From Halomonas sp. HL-93 (GTDB lineage: Bacteria > Pseudomonadota > Gammaproteobacteria > Pseudomonadales > Halomonadaceae): a DNA stretch of 64,000 bases. Location of the stretch: contig NZ_LT593974.1 in NCBI RefSeq assembly GCF_900086985.1, positions 930,001-994,000 of the forward strand, written 5' to 3'. The notes below the pieces were generated by a model. That model ran no database searches. It was not told where the DNA came from and worked only from the letters and a program-made list of their open reading frames with translations. Of the stretch, positions 34,458-43,233 are shown piece by piece; the first letter of the stretch is position 1, and the number at the start of each line of letters is the position of its first letter. The position numbers and the translations under genes were made by a program.

Positions 34458-35252
34458 TCAGTCGAGGTTGCGCGAGTAGAAAATCTCCAGCATTTCTTTG
34501 CGCAGGCGGCTTTCAATATCGCGCGCCTCCTCGAAGGTGATATCTCGCTGCGAGGTCCCGAACAGGTAGTTATCCAGCTCAAAGTTCTTGAGCAGCATCT
34601 TGGTGTGAAACATGTTTTCCTGGTACACGTTCACATCAATCATTTGATAGGCGTGCTTGGTATCTTCGGCCAGGTAGTCCTGGATCGAGGTGATATCGTG
34701 GTCGATAAACAGTTTTTTGCCGTCCACATCGCGGGTAAAACCGCGTACCCGGTAGTCCATCGTCACAATGTCAGAGTCAAAGCTGTGGATCAGATAATTC
34801 AGCGCCTTGAGCGGGCTGATATGGCCACAGGTGGACACATCAATATCCAGGCGGAAGGTGCTGATACCGTTGTCCGGATGAGATTCTGGATAACTATGTA
34901 CTGTGACATGGCTTTTATCCAGATGAGCCACCACGGTTTCAGGCAGCGGCCCTGGTCCCGGCTCTGTTTGCTCGGGGTCTGTCTCATCCAGCTCATGTTC
35001 GGCAATCAGAATGGTGACGCTGGCGCCGTGGGGTTCGTAATCCTGGCGCGAAATATTCAGTACATGCGCGCCGATGATGTTGGTCACGTCTTTAAGAATC
35101 TGCGTTAAACGTTCGGCATTGTAGAGCTCATCGATGTAGTCGATATAAGCCGCACGCTGCTCTTCGGTTTTAGCGTAACAGATGTCGTAAATGTTAAAGC
35201 TTAGCGAGCTGGTCAGGTTGTTAAACCCGTGGAGTCGGAGATTATCTGACAC
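34458..35252 (-). CDS. speD: S-adenosylmethionine decarboxylase proenzyme
   Basis: This 264-residue protein of the E. coli-type AdoMetDC class makes decarboxylated SAM for spermidine. Self-cleavage before the pyruvoyl-forming Ser114 is expected in [13 protein letters not shown]. Length and the [16 protein letters not shown] and [12 protein letters not shown] segments match SpeD of gammaproteobacteria. The start is the ATG at 35252. It is convergent with the lipid A acyltransferase gene. No speE gene is adjacent, unlike in E. coli. Hairpins at 35311-35327 and 35376-35394 lie upstream in its leader or promoter region. Confidence 0.94.
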   Translation of the reverse strand: MSDNLRLHGFNNLTSSLSFNIYDICYAKTEEQRAAYIDYIDELYNAERLTQILKDVTNIIGAHVLNISRQDYEPHGASVTILIAEHELDETDPEQTEPGPGPLPETVVAHLDKSHVTVHSYPESHPDNGISTFRLDIDVSTCGHISPLKALNYLIHSFDSDIVTMDYRVRGFTRDVDGKKLFIDHDITSIQDYLAEDTKHAYQMIDVNVYQENMFHTKMLLKNFELDNYLFGTSQRDITFEEARDIESRLRKEMLEIFYSRNLD

Positions 35253-35310
35253 GTCCGAGCCTCCCTATGGCAGATGAAAACACCCCGACGAGCCAACGCC
35301 GGAACCGATC

Positions 35311-35327
35311 ATGCGTTAACAACGCAT
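35311..35327. other. Hairpin upstream of speD
   Basis: ATGCGTT (35311-35317) pairs perfectly with AACGCAT (35321-35327) around AAC. Located 59-75 nt upstream of the speD start; it may be a leader structure or a regulator site. Function unknown. Confidence 0.4.
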
Positions 35328-35375
35328 GGTGATGAGCACTCAATCCAACACCTGTTAATCGTAGGCGCTCAATAA

Positions 35376-35394
35376 GCGGGCGTATTATGCCCGC
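35376..35394. other. Hairpin between speD and the OsmC-like gene
   Basis: GCGGGC (35376-35381) pairs with GCCCGC (35389-35394) around GTATTAT. No strong T-run follows on either strand; it may be a weak terminator for the OsmC-like transcript on the minus strand. Confidence 0.35.
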
Positions 35395-35474
35395 ACTAGG
35401 CCTGTGATGCATCCGGCTGAGTAAGTTTTTTACGTGGTTTTTCCTAGCGTGAACGCTTTTCGATGATGGGTTGG

Positions 35475-35894
35475 TTACGCCTCGACCATCTCGAACGAAT
35501 GGGTAATCTCAACGCCACCGTTGGTCAACATAATCGAGGCGCTGCAGTATTTCTCCGCTGACAGCTCCACGGCGCGTTGAACCTGCTTTTCTTTTAGTGC
35601 GCGGCCGGTGACCACAAAGTGCACATGAATGCGGGTGAAGACCGAGGGCACGCTATCGGCGCGTTCAGCGTCGAGTTCTGCCACGCAGTCGGTGACGTCG
35701 GCGCGGGCCTTGTCGAGAATGTTCAGAATATCAAACGCCGTGCAACTGCCCATGCCCATCAGCAGCATTTCCATTGGCCGTGGCCCGGTGTTGCGTCCGC
35801 CATGATCCGGCGGGCCATCAATCACCACGCTGTGCCCACTGCCTGATTCGGCGACAAACTGGCGACCATCTGTCCATTTTACCCGTGCTTTCAC
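35475..35894 (-). CDS. OsmC-family protein (YhfA-like)
   Basis: This 139-residue protein has the OsmC fold: a GHSVVIDGPPDHGGRNTGPRPMEMLLMGMGSCTAFDI segment in which the conserved Cys is followed about 45 residues later by a missing or unclear second peroxidatic Cys (AVELSAEKYCSASIMLTNG holds it). The start is GTG at 35894 with GAGGAG upstream; an in-frame ATG at 35912 lies before that ribosome site. YhfA-like members are thiol peroxidase-related stress proteins of unproven substrate. It lies 222 nt upstream of speD on the same strand. Confidence 0.85.
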   Translation of the reverse strand: MKARVKWTDGRQFVAESGSGHSVVIDGPPDHGGRNTGPRPMEMLLMGMGSCTAFDILNILDKARADVTDCVAELDAERADSVPSVFTRIHVHFVVTGRALKEKQVQRAVELSAEKYCSASIMLTNGGVEITHSFEMVEA

Positions 35895-35981
35895 GTTGCT
35901 CTCCTCATCCAAGCGACTAACTCTAGGCGACTAAGGTAAGTCGCGCAGCATAACATCTCTTGCCTGGGGCGCACTGCCTCA

Positions 35982-36374
35982 TTAGGTTGGCCAGCCGCCT
36001 TCAGCGATCATTAAACAACCGTCAACGCCTGGATTGTAAATATATACCCAGGCGGTGCCGAAACGAGTGGCTAGCAGTTGACGTTGGTACTCGCCCCGTT
36101 GGGGGGCAGTCTGGCGATGATCTTCCAGGGCATCAAGCTGGGCAAGCTGGGTAGCCGTCACGCGATATACTTCCAGCAAAATACCCAGCGAGGGTTGCCA
36201 TTTTGCGCCGGGGTAAGGCCCAATGTCGTAAAGGGTCAAGTCTGTGCTGGTGTCGCCCCCAAGCCAGACTGCCTTGGACAGGCAGTGGGCGTTATTTAAA
36301 CCACGCTTGAGGGTGCCGTACACCGCGACTAGCGGCGTGGTAGCAACGGCAGTCTCCAGGTATTCGGCTGTCAT
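35982..36374 (-). CDS. Gamma-glutamylcyclotransferase-fold protein (AIG2/GGCT-like)
   Basis: This 130-residue protein has the GGCT-like fold: VAVYGTLKRGLNNAHCL (residues about 17-33) is the substrate-loop motif, and LDALEDH contains the expected acidic catalytic position. AIG2/YtfP-type proteins may act as gamma-glutamylamine cyclotransferases, but most have no proven substrate. The start is ATG at 36374, overlapping the murU stop (ATGA). It is the last gene of the amgK-murU operon, so a link with cell-wall peptide turnover is possible. That is inference only. Confidence 0.75.
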   Translation of the reverse strand: MTAEYLETAVATTPLVAVYGTLKRGLNNAHCLSKAVWLGGDTSTDLTLYDIGPYPGAKWQPSLGILLEVYRVTATQLAQLDALEDHRQTAPQRGEYQRQLLATRFGTAWVYIYNPGVDGCLMIAEGGWPT

Positions 36375-37045
36375 CATGTCCCTATCCGGTGTTGCAGATA
36401 AGTGCCCAGCTCGGCGAGCCGCTCGGGTGTGCCAACATCGACCCAATGCTGTGCGGTATGTTCGCCGCTGACGCGCTGGCTGTCGATGGCGTGTTTAAGC
36501 AGCGGTGCCAGGGCAAAGGCGCCCGCGGGTTGATCCGCTACCAGCGCAGGACGTATCAGGCTGATCCCGGCGAAGGTTAAGCGCGGGGCAGGGGCTTGAT
36601 ACACCCGCCCGTCGCGCAAGGCAAAATCCCCGTCGGGATGATGCTCAGGGTTATCCACTAGCACCAAGTGCGCAAGGTCGTTCTCCGCCAGTGCCTCTGC
36701 ATGGGGCAGGTGCTCGCACCAAACATCGCCATTGATGAGTAAAAAGGGGGCCTCACCGAGTAATGGCAACGCTTGATGAATGCCGCCGCCGGTTTCTAAT
36801 GGAGTGGTTTCACGGCTCCACTGAATGGACACGCCGTATGAGTGGCCGTTGCCTAATGCCGCTATGATCTGTTCGGCTCGGTAGCTTACGTTGATCACGA
36901 TTTGGTCAATGCCGGCGTGCTTAAGCCTTTCTAAATGATGCACGATGAGCGGCTTTCCGGCGACGGGTAACAAGGGTTTTGGACAGTGGTCGGTCAGCGG
37001 TCGCATCCGCTTACCGAGGCCGGCGGCCAGAATCATTGCTTTCAT
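36374..37045 (-). CDS. murU: N-acetylmuramate alpha-1-phosphate uridylyltransferase
   Basis: This 223-residue nucleotidyltransferase carries the signature LAAGLGKRMRPLTDHCPKPLLPVAGKPLI at the start and GGGIHQALPLLGEAPFLLINGDVW in the middle. In Pseudomonas MurU turns MurNAc-1-phosphate into UDP-MurNAc, following AmgK. Both genes occur here as overlapping neighbours (4 nt), which strongly supports the assignment over glucose- or mannose-1-phosphate nucleotidyltransferases. The pathway recycles wall sugars and bypasses de novo UDP-MurNAc synthesis, giving intrinsic fosfomycin tolerance in species that have it. The 3' end overlaps the GGCT-like gene. Confidence 0.9.
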   Translation of the reverse strand: MKAMILAAGLGKRMRPLTDHCPKPLLPVAGKPLIVHHLERLKHAGIDQIVINVSYRAEQIIAALGNGHSYGVSIQWSRETTPLETGGGIHQALPLLGEAPFLLINGDVWCEHLPHAEALAENDLAHLVLVDNPEHHPDGDFALRDGRVYQAPAPRLTFAGISLIRPALVADQPAGAFALAPLLKHAIDSQRVSGEHTAQHWVDVGTPERLAELGTYLQHRIGT

Positions 37046-38052
37046 ACGTCTGTCTCGTTCAAGCGCGCGATAATCGCCGGGCGCAGCGTATCTTGGGCCC
37101 AGTGGACAAAATCGTCGTGGCCCGGTATTCCGGCCAGACTATCGTCCAGATGATCAAGAAAGTGGGGTAGGCGCGCAAGGTAACCCGTTTTGTGGTCGCG
37201 CAGGGTAAGGCGGCAGAAAATGCCTAGCACCTTCAGGGTACGTTGGGCGGCCATCGCCTGGCACTGATGGAGGAAAGTGGCAGCGTCATAGCGTTGCGAG
37301 AGACGACCATCGCGCTGGGCTTGGCTATGAAACGCATCAACGAAGGCCGTAAACTGTTTTTCGCTAAAACGCTGGTAGCGTCCCCGCAGCAGCGAAATAA
37401 CATCGTAGCTGATCGGCCCTGCAACGGCGTCCTGGAAGTCGATTATGAAAAGTCGTTGGTCGTGGACCATTAAATTCATGGCATCAAAATCGCGGTGCAC
37501 GCAGACAACGGGCTGAGCAAGCGCCTGGTCAATTAGCTCAGAACGCAGTGCCATCCAGCTGTCGGGCACCGCCAGGCCGAGCCATGCGGTCAGACACCAC
37601 TCGGGAAATAAATCAAGTTCCCGGCCCAATAATGCGGTGTCGTAAACGGGCAGCGTCTCTGGGGAAACACGATTTTGTAAATCGGCAATCAGCGATAGCG
37701 CCTGATTGTGATAGCCTCGGATACGCGCATCATCGGTAAATAATTGCTGCAATGGGGTACTACCCAGGTCGTCCAGTAGTAAAAAACCCTGCTCTAGGTC
37801 AGCAGCATGCACCTGGGGCACCGGTAGTCCTGCGCAATGCCAGCGGCGTGCGATGGTCACAAAAGGCTGGCTATCTTCCTGCTGGGGCGGGGCATCCATG
37901 ACCACCTGGGTGGTGTCATCGGGCAGCGAGAGCCGGAAATAGCGTCGAAAACTGGCGTCGCCTCCGGCCGGGGCGAGAGAAATAGCGTCTACGGGAAGGC
38001 CGTTTTGATGCGCGGCCCATGCAATAAGGGCGTTAATCCGCGATGAAGACAT
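37042..38052 (-). CDS. amgK: N-acetylmuramate/N-acetylglucosamine kinase
   Basis: This 336-residue kinase of the aminoglycoside-phosphotransferase fold has the nucleotide loop LAPAGGDASFRRYFRL near residues 26-41, the catalytic VCVHRDFDAMNLMV and the metal site FIIDFQDAVAGP. It phosphorylates MurNAc (and GlcNAc) at C1, feeding MurU. ATG at 38052 has AGGAG 6 nt upstream; longer in-frame starts reach back to 38274 but run into the lptD coding region. It is divergent from lptD with 70 nt between starts, the same arrangement as in Pseudomonas. Operon: amgK-murU-GGCT-like. Confidence 0.9.
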   Translation of the reverse strand: MSSSRINALIAWAAHQNGLPVDAISLAPAGGDASFRRYFRLSLPDDTTQVVMDAPPQQEDSQPFVTIARRWHCAGLPVPQVHAADLEQGFLLLDDLGSTPLQQLFTDDARIRGYHNQALSLIADLQNRVSPETLPVYDTALLGRELDLFPEWCLTAWLGLAVPDSWMALRSELIDQALAQPVVCVHRDFDAMNLMVHDQRLFIIDFQDAVAGPISYDVISLLRGRYQRFSEKQFTAFVDAFHSQAQRDGRLSQRYDAATFLHQCQAMAAQRTLKVLGIFCRLTLRDHKTGYLARLPHFLDHLDDSLAGIPGHDDFVHWAQDTLRPAIIARLNETDV

Positions 38053-38087
38053 GCAAGCTCCTAGCTGGTCGGGCATGATGCGGACTG

Positions 38088-38093
38088 TATAAT
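38088..38093 (+). promoter_or_regulatory. Consensus -10 box upstream of lptD
   Basis: TATAAT matches the sigma-70 -10 consensus exactly. The -35 is poor (CTGGTC at 38065-38070, 17-nt spacing). Transcription would start near 38100, which supports the lptD start at 38123 over the ATG at 38105. Confidence 0.55.
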
Positions 38094-38122
38094 ACCGATT
38101 CTCGATGCCAAGGATAACGAAC

Positions 38123-40555
38123 ATGGGCAAGCGATTTTCGCGCGCGGTGCCAGTGGCGCAAACATTGATGGGGAGTTTGCTGGCCAGCGCCTCCTTTTCC
38201 GCGGTGGCACAGAGCGAGCCGCTCTCGGCGGAGGCGTTGGACTGGAAGCCTTGGGGGAAGGAAGAAGCGGCCACCCAGCTTTGCCGTGGACGTTACGTAA
38301 TGCCCGGCTACCGCTTGGCAGAGCAAGACAACCCCGAAACGCTCGCAGCAGAGGCTAGCGAAGCGGATTACGCGTCCGATGGCCAAACTATTTTGCGTGG
38401 CGACGTGGTGCTGCGGCGAGCGAACGAAGAAGTGGAAGCGGAGCGGGCCTCCATGCCCGCTAATCGCGAGCGGGTGAACGCTGAGGGCAATATTGCGCTG
38501 CGTGATGGCACCGCATTAGTGCGTGGCGATACCGCCGAGCTAATGCTCAATGAAGACCGCACTCGGTTAGATAACAGTCACTTTGTACTGTATGACCAGC
38601 ACCTGCGTGGTCAGGCTCTTCAGCTTGAGCAGCTGGAAAAAGACCAATACCGCCTTCAGGATGCCCGCTTTACGACCTGCGACCCTGGGGAAAATACCTG
38701 GAATCTCGTCAGTAGCGATATTCGCTTGGACCAAGCCAAAGGCTTTGGTACTGCACGCAATGCGCGTCTGGAAATTAAAGACGTGCCCGTTCTTTACGTT
38801 CCCTGGGTGCGCTTCCCGATTGATGACCGCCGCCATACCGGGCTGCTAACCCCCACGCTAGGTTTTTCGAGCGACGGCGTCGACTATACCCAGCCGTTTT
38901 ACTGGAATATTGCGCCCAACCGCGATGCGACGATCACGCCGCGCTGGATGAGTGACCATGGCCTGCTGCTGAACGGCGAGTTCCGCTACCTGTTTGAAGA
39001 AAGCGCAGGCACGCTGGAGGCAGGCTACTTAAACAGCGATAAAGGCGGTTCGGGCGGCTCAGAAGGGCGATACGAAGGTGAGCACCGCTGGTATGTTGAA
39101 GCACAGCATGCCGGGCGAATTAATCCGCGTAGCCGCTATCAACTACGTTACGGTGCCGCCAGTGACGGGCGCTACTTCGATGACTTTGGCGGCGAATTTG
39201 GCAGCAATGACCGCACCAATATGGAGCGCTTGGCCCAGGTCGATTATCGTGGTGAGCGTTGGCAGCTCGATGCCCGAGCGCAAGGGTTTCAGCGTTTAGA
39301 CGACCCGCTCAATGACCGCGATAAGCCGTTCTATCGCCTGCCGAGCTTAAGTGCCAACGCCAACTGGCAATTGGGCAGCGGGTTTTATAGCCAGTGGCGC
39401 TCCAACGCGACCTATTTCTGGCGCAACGTGGACGAGCAACAAGTGATTGAACGCGAGGCGGCCACGGGTAGTCGGTTGCACTTAACTCCGGCATTTGGCT
39501 GGCGATTTGATCGCCCCTGGGGGTATATCGAACCGCGTACGGAGCTTTGGCATACCGACTACCAGCTGGATTACGGTAACCGGACGACCGAGAACAGTGA
39601 ATCGCCAAGCCGCAGTATTGCGGTGACCTCGGTGGATAGCGGTTTAGTGTTTGAACGCGAACTGGAACTGGGGGGAGACGAATACCGCCAAACCTTGGAA
39701 CCGCGCTTGAACTATGCCTATGTGCCGCGTACTGATCAAAGCGAGCTGCCCGACTTCGATAGCCGCGAGCAGCCTTTTTCCTGGAATCAGCTATGGTCTG
39801 CTCAACGCTTCTCCGGGGCTGATCGGGTGGGTGATTTGAACCGGCTGTCGCTGGGGATTGAGTCGCGGCTGCTTGAAGACGAAACCGGCCGTGACCGGCT
39901 GTCTGTTGGCGTTGGGCAAAGCGTCTACTTCGACGAGCGCCGGATTGATATTGAAGGTGATGCTGATACGCTACCGCCCCGCACGAATGATGAGCGTTAT
40001 TACCAAGCTACCCGTGATCGTTCACCGTTGGTTACCCGGGTCGATTGGCAGATTAACGATCGTTGGAGCACCGGCTACGAATGGCTTTATGACGACAACC
40101 TTGATCGTACCGAAAGCTCCACCGTGGATGTGCGCTATCGTCATCCAGAAGGCCACGTATTGAACCTTGGGTACCGTTGGGAAATCCAAGACTTTGACCC
40201 TGGCGTAGAGCCGAGTGATGACAGCTTTCGCAACTACAATCGTGAAGAATGGGACCTTTCCTTTGCGTGGAAAGCCAGCCCGCAGATTGATCTGATTGGC
40301 CGTTACATTCACGATCAAACCAATGAGCGCGCGCTGGAACAGCTGGCGGGTGTACAGTGGAGTGACTGCTGTTATGGTCTGCAGGTGGTGTGGCGCGAAT
40401 GGATCGACGACAACGACAGCGCGCGAATCGACGATGACTTTAACGATCGCGGCATTTTCCTGCGCTTCGTATTCCGCGGTTTAGGCGGCGTTGGCCAAAA
40501 CGCCGATGGATACATTGAGCAATCTATTCCGGGTTTCCGCCCGACGCCTTTATAA
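38123..40555 (+). CDS. lptD: LPS-assembly protein LptD
   Basis: This 810-residue outer-membrane beta-barrel inserts LPS into the outer leaflet together with LptE. Residues 1-30 form a signal peptide ending SAVAQ. The periplasmic OstA domain follows (about 75-200, with GQTILRGDVVLRRANEEVEAERAS), and then the C-terminal 26-strand barrel. The Cys set expected for the two disulfides is present: one Cys early (QLCRGRY), one in RFTTCDPGENTW, and a CC pair in SDCCYGLQVVWREW. ATG at 38123 has AAGGA 8 nt upstream and fits the predicted transcription start. It is followed by surA and pdxA, the conserved order. Confidence 0.95.
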   Translation: MGKRFSRAVPVAQTLMGSLLASASFSAVAQSEPLSAEALDWKPWGKEEAATQLCRGRYVMPGYRLAEQDNPETLAAEASEADYASDGQTILRGDVVLRRANEEVEAERASMPANRERVNAEGNIALRDGTALVRGDTAELMLNEDRTRLDNSHFVLYDQHLRGQALQLEQLEKDQYRLQDARFTTCDPGENTWNLVSSDIRLDQAKGFGTARNARLEIKDVPVLYVPWVRFPIDDRRHTGLLTPTLGFSSDGVDYTQPFYWNIAPNRDATITPRWMSDHGLLLNGEFRYLFEESAGTLEAGYLNSDKGGSGGSEGRYEGEHRWYVEAQHAGRINPRSRYQLRYGAASDGRYFDDFGGEFGSNDRTNMERLAQVDYRGERWQLDARAQGFQRLDDPLNDRDKPFYRLPSLSANANWQLGSGFYSQWRSNATYFWRNVDEQQVIEREAATGSRLHLTPAFGWRFDRPWGYIEPRTELWHTDYQLDYGNRTTENSESPSRSIAVTSVDSGLVFERELELGGDEYRQTLEPRLNYAYVPRTDQSELPDFDSREQPFSWNQLWSAQRFSGADRVGDLNRLSLGIESRLLEDETGRDRLSVGVGQSVYFDERRIDIEGDADTLPPRTNDERYYQATRDRSPLVTRVDWQINDRWSTGYEWLYDDNLDRTESSTVDVRYRHPEGHVLNLGYRWEIQDFDPGVEPSDDSFRNYNREEWDLSFAWKASPQIDLIGRYIHDQTNERALEQLAGVQWSDCCYGLQVVWREWIDDNDSARIDDDFNDRGIFLRFVFRGLGGVGQNADGYIEQSIPGFRPTPL

Positions 40556-40592
40556 ATGAGCCTTTTGAATGGCGACTGACAGAGACGACGTT

Positions 40593-41291
40593 ATGAAGAT
40601 GAGAAAGACCTTGCTTGCCCGCGCCAACATGCTTGCGTTGGGAAGCGCCTTGGCCCTGGGCATGGCGGCGACCGTTCCGTTAAGTGTTCAGGCCCAAACT
40701 TCGGCGCCTGCCGAGCGCCAGACACTTGACCGGGTGGTCGCCGTGGTCAACGACGGCGTTATCATGCGCAGCGAGCTGGATGACCGTGTGACCCAGGTTG
40801 AGCGTCAGTCAGAGTCGCGTGGTGAGTCGCTCCCCGCGCGTGACCAGCTCGAGTCGCAGGTGTTGGAGCGCATGATCGTTGAGGAAATTCAACTGCAAAT
40901 GGCCCGTGACGCCAATATCAGCATCGATGACACAGAACTCAATCAGCAAGTTCGTTCGATTGCCGAGTCGAATAACATGACCCTTGAGGAGTTTGCCGAT
41001 GCGGTAGAAGCCGACGGTATGACGCTGGAAAGCGTACGCGATAACGTGCGCCGTGAAATGCTCATGCGACAGGTTCAGCAACGCCAGGTCAGCAGTCGCG
41101 TCAATGTCAGCGAGAGCGAGGTTGATCGTATGATCGGCCCGCAGGTGGGCCAATTGGGTGGGCAGGGCGCGAACCAAGAAGCCCAGCGTGAGGAGGCGCG
41201 TCAAGCCATTTTTCAGCGCCGCGCCAATGAAGAGCTGGAAACCTGGGAGCAACAAATCCGCTCGCAGGCCTTTGTTGATATCCGCCTTTAA
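40593..41291 (+). CDS. surA: SurA-like periplasmic chaperone lacking both parvulin domains
   Basis: This 232-residue protein has a signal peptide (about 1-33, cleaved after SVQAQ) and the SurA N-domain (about 40-165: LDRVVAVVNDGVIMRSELDDRV, QVLERMIVEEIQLQMA, TLEEFADAVEADGM). It then passes directly to the SurA C-terminal helix (QAIFQRRANEELETWEQQIRSQAFVDIRL). E. coli SurA is 428 residues because two PpiC/parvulin domains lie between these parts. Both are absent here and no frameshift is visible. The N- and C-parts alone form the chaperone core known to retain function in deletion studies. Location between lptD and pdxA supports orthology. The stop TAA overlaps the pdxA ATG by one base. Confidence 0.88.
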   Translation: MKMRKTLLARANMLALGSALALGMAATVPLSVQAQTSAPAERQTLDRVVAVVNDGVIMRSELDDRVTQVERQSESRGESLPARDQLESQVLERMIVEEIQLQMARDANISIDDTELNQQVRSIAESNNMTLEEFADAVEADGMTLESVRDNVRREMLMRQVQQRQVSSRVNVSESEVDRMIGPQVGQLGGQGANQEAQREEARQAIFQRRANEELETWEQQIRSQAFVDIRL

Positions 41292-42346
41292 TGAAACCTG
41301 CCCATGCACCACCGGTGGTGATTACCACCGGTGAGCCCGCTGGTATCGGGCCCGAGCTTGTGCTGATGCTGGCCGCGCGGGGTGCTTTGCCGAGTGGCAT
41401 CGTGGCGATTGGCGACCCGCGTATGCTGCGTCAGCGCGCGGAGGCCCTATCGCTCAAGGTAGCGATCGTCGAAGCGACGCCTGGGCAAGTGCTGTCGGAA
41501 CCGGAGGCGCCCACGCTGCGGGTCTGGCCGGTTGCGCTGAAGGCACCCGCGGTGCCCGGTACGCTCAACCCAGCGAACAGTCATTATGTGCTCGAGACCC
41601 TGGCGCTCGCGGTGGATGCCTGCCGATCGGGGCAGGCGGCAGCCATGGTCACCGCGCCGCTGCACAAAGGGGTGATCATTGAGGCTGGCGTCGCCGGGTT
41701 TACCGGACATACCGAGTGGCTGCGCGATGCTTGCGGCGTTGACGAGGTGGTCATGATGCTGGCAACCGACAATGCCCTGCATGCGCAGGCCCCAGGCTGG
41801 CAGGGCAGCGGCGACCTGCGTGTTGCCCTGGTGACCACTCATTTGCCGTTGCGCGAGGTGGCTGACGCCATCACATTTGAGCGCGTGGTGCGTATCAGCC
41901 GTTTACTGGAAACCGATTTACGCAATCAGTTTGGGTTGGTGACGCCGCGTATTGCGGTATGTGGCTTGAATCCCCATGCCGGTGAAGACGGGCACCTCGG
42001 GCGCGAAGAGCTGAATATCATTATTCCCGCCCTCGACGCGCTGCGCCAGGAAGGCATGGCCATCACGGGGCCTTTTCCTGCCGATACGCTGTTCACGCCA
42101 CGTCATTTAGCCAATGTCGATGCCGTACTGGCCATGTATCATGATCAAGGCTTGGCAGTGTTAAAATACGCGGGCTTTGGCAAGGCCGCTAATATTACGC
42201 TGGGCCTGCCCCTGGTGCGTACCTCAGTAGATCATGGCACAGCGCTTACCCTCGCGGGCAAAGGCGTTGCCGATCCCGGCAGCCTACAGGTGGCCCTATC
42301 ATTGGCGCGACGGCTCGCCGATCAGCGTACCACCTCGCTTCGTTAA
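41291..42346 (+). CDS. pdxA: 4-hydroxythreonine-4-phosphate dehydrogenase
   Basis: This 351-residue NAD-dependent enzyme of pyridoxal phosphate synthesis has ITTGEPAGIGPELVL at residues 10-24, the metal-binding histidines in GHTEWLRDACG, HLPLREVADAI and YHDQGLAVLKYAGF, and the tail NITLGLPLVRTSVDHGTAL. It acts in the DXP-dependent pathway with PdxJ. It starts within the surA stop codon (TAATG) and lies 71 nt before rsmA. Length is close to the E. coli enzyme (329) with small insertions. Cytoplasmic dimer by family. Confidence 0.93.
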   Translation: MKPAHAPPVVITTGEPAGIGPELVLMLAARGALPSGIVAIGDPRMLRQRAEALSLKVAIVEATPGQVLSEPEAPTLRVWPVALKAPAVPGTLNPANSHYVLETLALAVDACRSGQAAAMVTAPLHKGVIIEAGVAGFTGHTEWLRDACGVDEVVMMLATDNALHAQAPGWQGSGDLRVALVTTHLPLREVADAITFERVVRISRLLETDLRNQFGLVTPRIAVCGLNPHAGEDGHLGREELNIIIPALDALRQEGMAITGPFPADTLFTPRHLANVDAVLAMYHDQGLAVLKYAGFGKAANITLGLPLVRTSVDHGTALTLAGKGVADPGSLQVALSLARRLADQRTTSLR

Positions 42347-42417
42347 ACCTGCGCGTGCCAACGATGGATTAGTTCAGGCCTTTTGCCCAACGACCGACCC
42401 CCAAGGAATCGTGTTAG

Positions 42418-43233
42418 ATGTCTCACGCGCCCCAGCAACATCGCGCTCGCAAACGTTTTGGTCAGAATTTTCTCCGTGACCTCGGGATTATTTCGCGCAT
42501 CGTGCGTGCCATTGGCCCGCGTGAAGGCGACCGCCTGATTGAAATTGGCCCTGGCCAAGGTGCGCTCACCGAGCCGCTGTTAGAAGCCGCCGGTGCGCTG
42601 GAGGTTGTCGAGCTTGACCGTGACTTGATTCCCGGCCTGCGCGTGCAGTTTTTTAACTATCCCGATTTTGTTATCCATGAAGGCGACGCGCTTAAATTTG
42701 ATTTTACCAAGCTGAGGGGCGAGGGGCCTGCGCTACGCGTAGTGGGCAATCTGCCCTACAATATCTCAACGCCGCTGATTGTACATTTGCTGACCATGGG
42801 CGATGCCATCGCCGATATGCATTTTATGCTGCAAAAAGAAGTCGTGGAGCGGTTGGCGGCCGAGCCAGGCGGCCCTGACTGGGGGCGCTTATCGGTGATG
42901 GCGCAGTATTACTGCCAAGTTGAGCAGCTGTTTATTGTCCCGCCTGAGGCCTTTGTACCACGTCCTAATGTGGATTCGGCCATCGTGCGCCTCACGCCCC
43001 ACGCAGTATTGCCGCATACCGCGGATGACCCTGCGCTGCTTTTTGATCTGGTTAAGCTAGCCTTTGGTCAGCGACGCAAAACCCTGCGCAATAACCTAAA
43101 AGGGCGAGTCAGTGCTGAGATTTTACAAGATCTGGGCATTGACCCGGTGCGTCGTCCACAAACGCTGACGGTGGCCGAGTTCGTGACGATTGCCAACCGT
43201 GTGGCGGCAGATGAAGGGAGCAAAACACTGTGA
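42418..43233 (+). CDS. rsmA: 16S rRNA (adenine1518/1519-N6)-dimethyltransferase
   Basis: This 271-residue KsgA/RsmA protein dimethylates two adenines near the 3' end of 16S rRNA and acts as a late 30S checkpoint. Motifs: ARKRFGQNFLRD at the N-terminus, the SAM site IEIGPGQGALTEPLL and the catalytic NLPYN in VVGNLPYNISTPL. The C-terminal helical domain is intact. It shares a 4-nt overlap with apaG, as in E. coli (rsmA-apaG-apaH). Length 271 matches the family (273 in E. coli). No clear strong ribosome site precedes the ATG. Confidence 0.94.
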   Translation: MSHAPQQHRARKRFGQNFLRDLGIISRIVRAIGPREGDRLIEIGPGQGALTEPLLEAAGALEVVELDRDLIPGLRVQFFNYPDFVIHEGDALKFDFTKLRGEGPALRVVGNLPYNISTPLIVHLLTMGDAIADMHFMLQKEVVERLAAEPGGPDWGRLSVMAQYYCQVEQLFIVPPEAFVPRPNVDSAIVRLTPHAVLPHTADDPALLFDLVKLAFGQRRKTLRNNLKGRVSAEILQDLGIDPVRRPQTLTVAEFVTIANRVAADEGSKTL

